From: Cupriavidus basilensis OR16
GTDB taxonomy: Bacteria; Pseudomonadota; Gammaproteobacteria; Burkholderiales; Burkholderiaceae
Direction: 5' to 3'
DNA length: 64,000 bases
NCBI RefSeq assembly: GCF_000243095.1
Contig: NZ_AHJE01000082.1
Coordinates: 1-64,000 of the forward strand
Part shown: piece by piece, positions 59,762 to 64,000 of the stretch
Layout of the letters: each line of letters opens with the position of its first letter
Numbering within the stretch: the stretch's first letter is position 1
The notes under the pieces: generated by a model
The model's input: the letters and a program-made list of their open reading frames with translations, nothing else
The model's database searches: none
What the model was told of the DNA's origin: nothing
Made by a program: the position numbers and the translations under genes

Positions 59762-60595
59762 ATGACGCAAGCGATCTCAGCATCAGGTGACAGTGCATCG
59801 GCTGTCTACGAACGACAAGGCGACATATGGTTGCCGACAGAGCTCTCGCGGGGTCCGTGGGACGCGCGCTCCCAGCATGGCGGGGCGCCATGCGCGTTGT
59901 TGGCACATGTGGCCGAAAGCGCGGTCGCGGAGCCAGGTTGGCGGCTTGCGCGCTTGAGTGTCGAACTGATCAAGCCAGTTCCGATCGCCCCACTGACAAC
60001 GAGATGCAACCTCCAGTCGTCGCGAGCCACTTCACGTCTCACTATCGACTTGCTTGCCGCAGACCTTCTGGTCGCCCGCGCACATGCCCTGCTGATGCGT
60101 GGCGAGCAACTGACGCTGCCTGGTGACCTGCCTGCAGGCTGGTCGCCCAAGCAGCTTGAACCGTTGCCGGCAAACTGCAATGACAGAGTGCGCATCCCTG
60201 GCATGCTCGACGGAACGTCCTTCTATCAAACCGCCATGGAAACACGCGTCGCACAGGGCGACCCGTCGCAAGCCGGCCCCAGTGCGGCCTGGTTCCGGCT
60301 CACGGTTCCGATCGTGCAAGGAGCGCCGACATCTCCCGCCATGCGTGCTGCCGCCGCTGCCGATTTCGGCAATGGACTGGGCTGGGTGCTTCCGGCGGAT
60401 CGTTATCTGTTTGCCAATGCTGACCTTAGCCTGCATTTGCATCGCGAGCCCGTCGGGGAGTGGATCGGGCTTGTGTCCGGTACGGAAGTAGATGGCGGCG
60501 GGATTGGCATCACGATGTCACGCCTTTATGACGAGATGGGGCCGATCGGCATCGCAACCCAAACGCTGCTGCTACGCGAACGCGCAACGAAGTAG
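59762..60595 (+). CDS. Thioesterase-superfamily (TesB-like) protein
   Basis: A 277-residue double hot-dog protein. N-terminal half GPWDARSQHGGAPCALLAHVAE and ARLSVELIKPVPIAPL has the strand-helix pattern of acyl-CoA thioesterase II family proteins; the C-terminal half includes AAAAADFGNGLGWVLP, FANADLSLHLHREPVGEWIGL and MSRLYDEMGPIGIATQTLLLR. The substrate is unknown. It stands alone. Confidence 0.85.
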   Translation: MTQAISASGDSASAVYERQGDIWLPTELSRGPWDARSQHGGAPCALLAHVAESAVAEPGWRLARLSVELIKPVPIAPLTTRCNLQSSRATSRLTIDLLAADLLVARAHALLMRGEQLTLPGDLPAGWSPKQLEPLPANCNDRVRIPGMLDGTSFYQTAMETRVAQGDPSQAGPSAAWFRLTVPIVQGAPTSPAMRAAAAADFGNGLGWVLPADRYLFANADLSLHLHREPVGEWIGLVSGTEVDGGGIGITMSRLYDEMGPIGIATQTLLLRERATK

Positions 60596-60832
60596 GTCCA
60601 AGCCGAGCGCGATCAAGGTCAAAAGCAACGCGGCGGCAGACGCTTGCATCAGGGAGTTGATGCCCCTGTACCGCCTCCAGAACGAAAGGTCGGCTTGAGG
60701 CCTGTGAGGCCTGAAGACCCCGGCCGCGCCATGCGCCCGAATTCCCCGTGAAATATCGTTACAGTTGGATTCCCCGGCAGGGCCGCGGCACCGCTAGAGT
60801 CAGGTCATGGCTACTGCAAGAGGAGGATCGAC

Positions 60833-61242
60833 ATGAAGCATGGTTACTTCTACGCGCTGGGCGTTGGAGCATTGGCCCTGGCGGCCTCCCAGCCCGCATT
60901 GGCACGCGTTGATGTGGACCTGAATATCGGCGTGCCCGCGCCGGTGGTGGTGGCGCCGGCCTATCCAGCGCCCGTGTATCCCGCGCCCGTGTATGCGGCG
61001 CCCGTGTATGCGGCGCCGGCCTACCCTGCGCCCCCGCCGCCCGTGGCCTATCCCGCGCCGCCTCCGGGCTACGGGCCGCCTCCTGCGTATGGACCGCCTC
61101 CGGGCGTATAGTGGGGCCCCCGGCCGGGGCGGCCCCCGCGGTGGTGATCGGCTGGCACGGCGAGCGCTACTGGGACGGCCGCCGCTGGTGGGGGCGCCGC
61201 GACTGGTACGCCTACCATCACCCTTACCCGTATCGGCGCTAG
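60833..61242 (+). pseudogene. Proline-rich exported protein, frameshifted
   Basis: A small exported protein of the type with a Pro/Ala/Tyr-rich stretch followed by an aromatic tail. Signal MKHGYFYALGVGALALAASQPALA, then VDLNIGVPAPVVVAPAYP and repeats PAPVY/AAPVY. The frame closes at 61111 (PPPGV stop), but the next frame continues VVIGWHGERYWDGRRWWGRRDWYAYHH and PYPYRR to the stop at 61240-61242. This tail is typical of Burkholderiales exported proteins (ERYWDGRRWW motif), so one base is probably gained or lost near 61107-61130, a stretch of G and C runs. GAGGAGG precedes the ATG. Confidence 0.8.
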
Positions 61243-61333
61243 GGATTGCCCACCAAGCGGCATGTGATGCAGGCTTGACCCGAAGGTGGCGCGGACGCAA
61301 CGGCCCGGGCCGCATTTTATTAATGTTGATTAC

Positions 61334-61373
61334 AAAAAAAAACCGCCCCGGCAAAGGGGCGGTTTTTCTTTTT
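61334..61373. terminator. Bidirectional rho-independent terminator
   Basis: Hairpin CCGCCCC (61343-61349) / GGGGCGG (61356-61362), preceded by nine A bases and followed by T-rich TTTTTCTTTTT. It serves the proline-rich gene on the plus strand and clpB on the minus strand. Confidence 0.9.
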
Positions 61374-61405
61374 GGCGTGCCGGTGTCCTGGCGTGATGCC
61401 TTGCC

Positions 61406-63995
<2,590 letters not shown>

Positions 63996-64000
63996 TTAGG

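Overview
The window is about 64 kb of high-GC DNA that reads as a chromosomal segment of a Burkholderiales bacterium, most probably Cupriavidus or a close relative. The basis is protein-level recognition: six Bug/TctC-type orphan periplasmic binding proteins, repeated LysR / CaiB-BaiF / acyl-CoA enzyme modules, a Cys/Ssu sulfur cluster with an adjacent molbindin gene, and a MdtNOP-type efflux operon with ytcA. I found no tRNA, rRNA, CRISPR array or complete insertion sequence.

Layout. 0-9 kb, minus strand: sulfur acquisition. Sulfate-binding protein, small membrane ORF, ssuD, ssuC, ssuB, molbindin (TOBE), a degenerate EAL protein, an RBBP9-like hydrolase, then cysT, cysW and the start of cysA. 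9-15 kb: a LysR gene divergent from a Bug / CaiB / enoyl-CoA hydratase / Bug / MaoC operon. 15-21.6 kb, minus strand: remnant citrate lyase-like gene, HTD2-like dehydratase, broken acyl-CoA dehydrogenase, then a Bug gene overlapping a sulfatase gene, and two glutathione transferases. 21.6-29 kb: truncated CoA-transferase, a secreted repeat protein, two Bug genes, a broken CaiB gene with divergent LysR, and remnants of an aldehyde dehydrogenase and a MarR regulator. 29-36 kb: PhnA-like protein, Tam methyltransferase, LysR genes, and a glycerate kinase / VOC pair near a hydroxypyruvate-reductase-like dehydrogenase. 36-41 kb: a CHASE-PAS-GAF-EAL sensor whose GGDEF core is missing, followed by a glycine-rich-domain-like protein and an unrecognised zinc-ribbon protein, in DNA that looks less GC-rich. 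41-46 kb: ytcA, an in-frame MdtN-MdtO fusion and mdtP. 46-50 kb: YbaK-like deacylase, katG, an exported protein. 50-55 kb: Bug, CaiB, HMG-CoA-lyase-like operon with divergent LysR. 55-64 kb: UPF0182 membrane protein, cytochrome c, thioesterase-like protein, proline-rich exported protein, and clpB.

Functionally, the first block imports sulfate and sulfonates and desulfonates alkanesulfonates. The repeated LysR/Bug/CaiB modules look like inducible routes that bind a carboxylate, activate it as a CoA thioester and degrade it by hydration or aldol cleavage; substrates cannot be read from sequence.

A striking property of the window is the number of interrupted genes. About seven have single-base shifts, mostly in short homopolymers (ssuD, CaiB, enoyl-CoA hydratase, Bug, LysR, proline-rich gene, clpB). 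Three are broken by perfect tandem duplications of 10, 17 and 23 bp (lysR, cysW, acyl-CoA dehydrogenase). At least six junctions look like deletions (acyl-CoA dehydrogenase 5' end, CitE/CoA-transferase, CaiB, MarR, GGDEF, MdtN/MdtO). Some may be real decay, but damage to conserved genes such as clpB, cysW and ssuD makes assembly or consensus error a serious alternative. All proteins are described as they would read if the shift were absent, and the break is stated.
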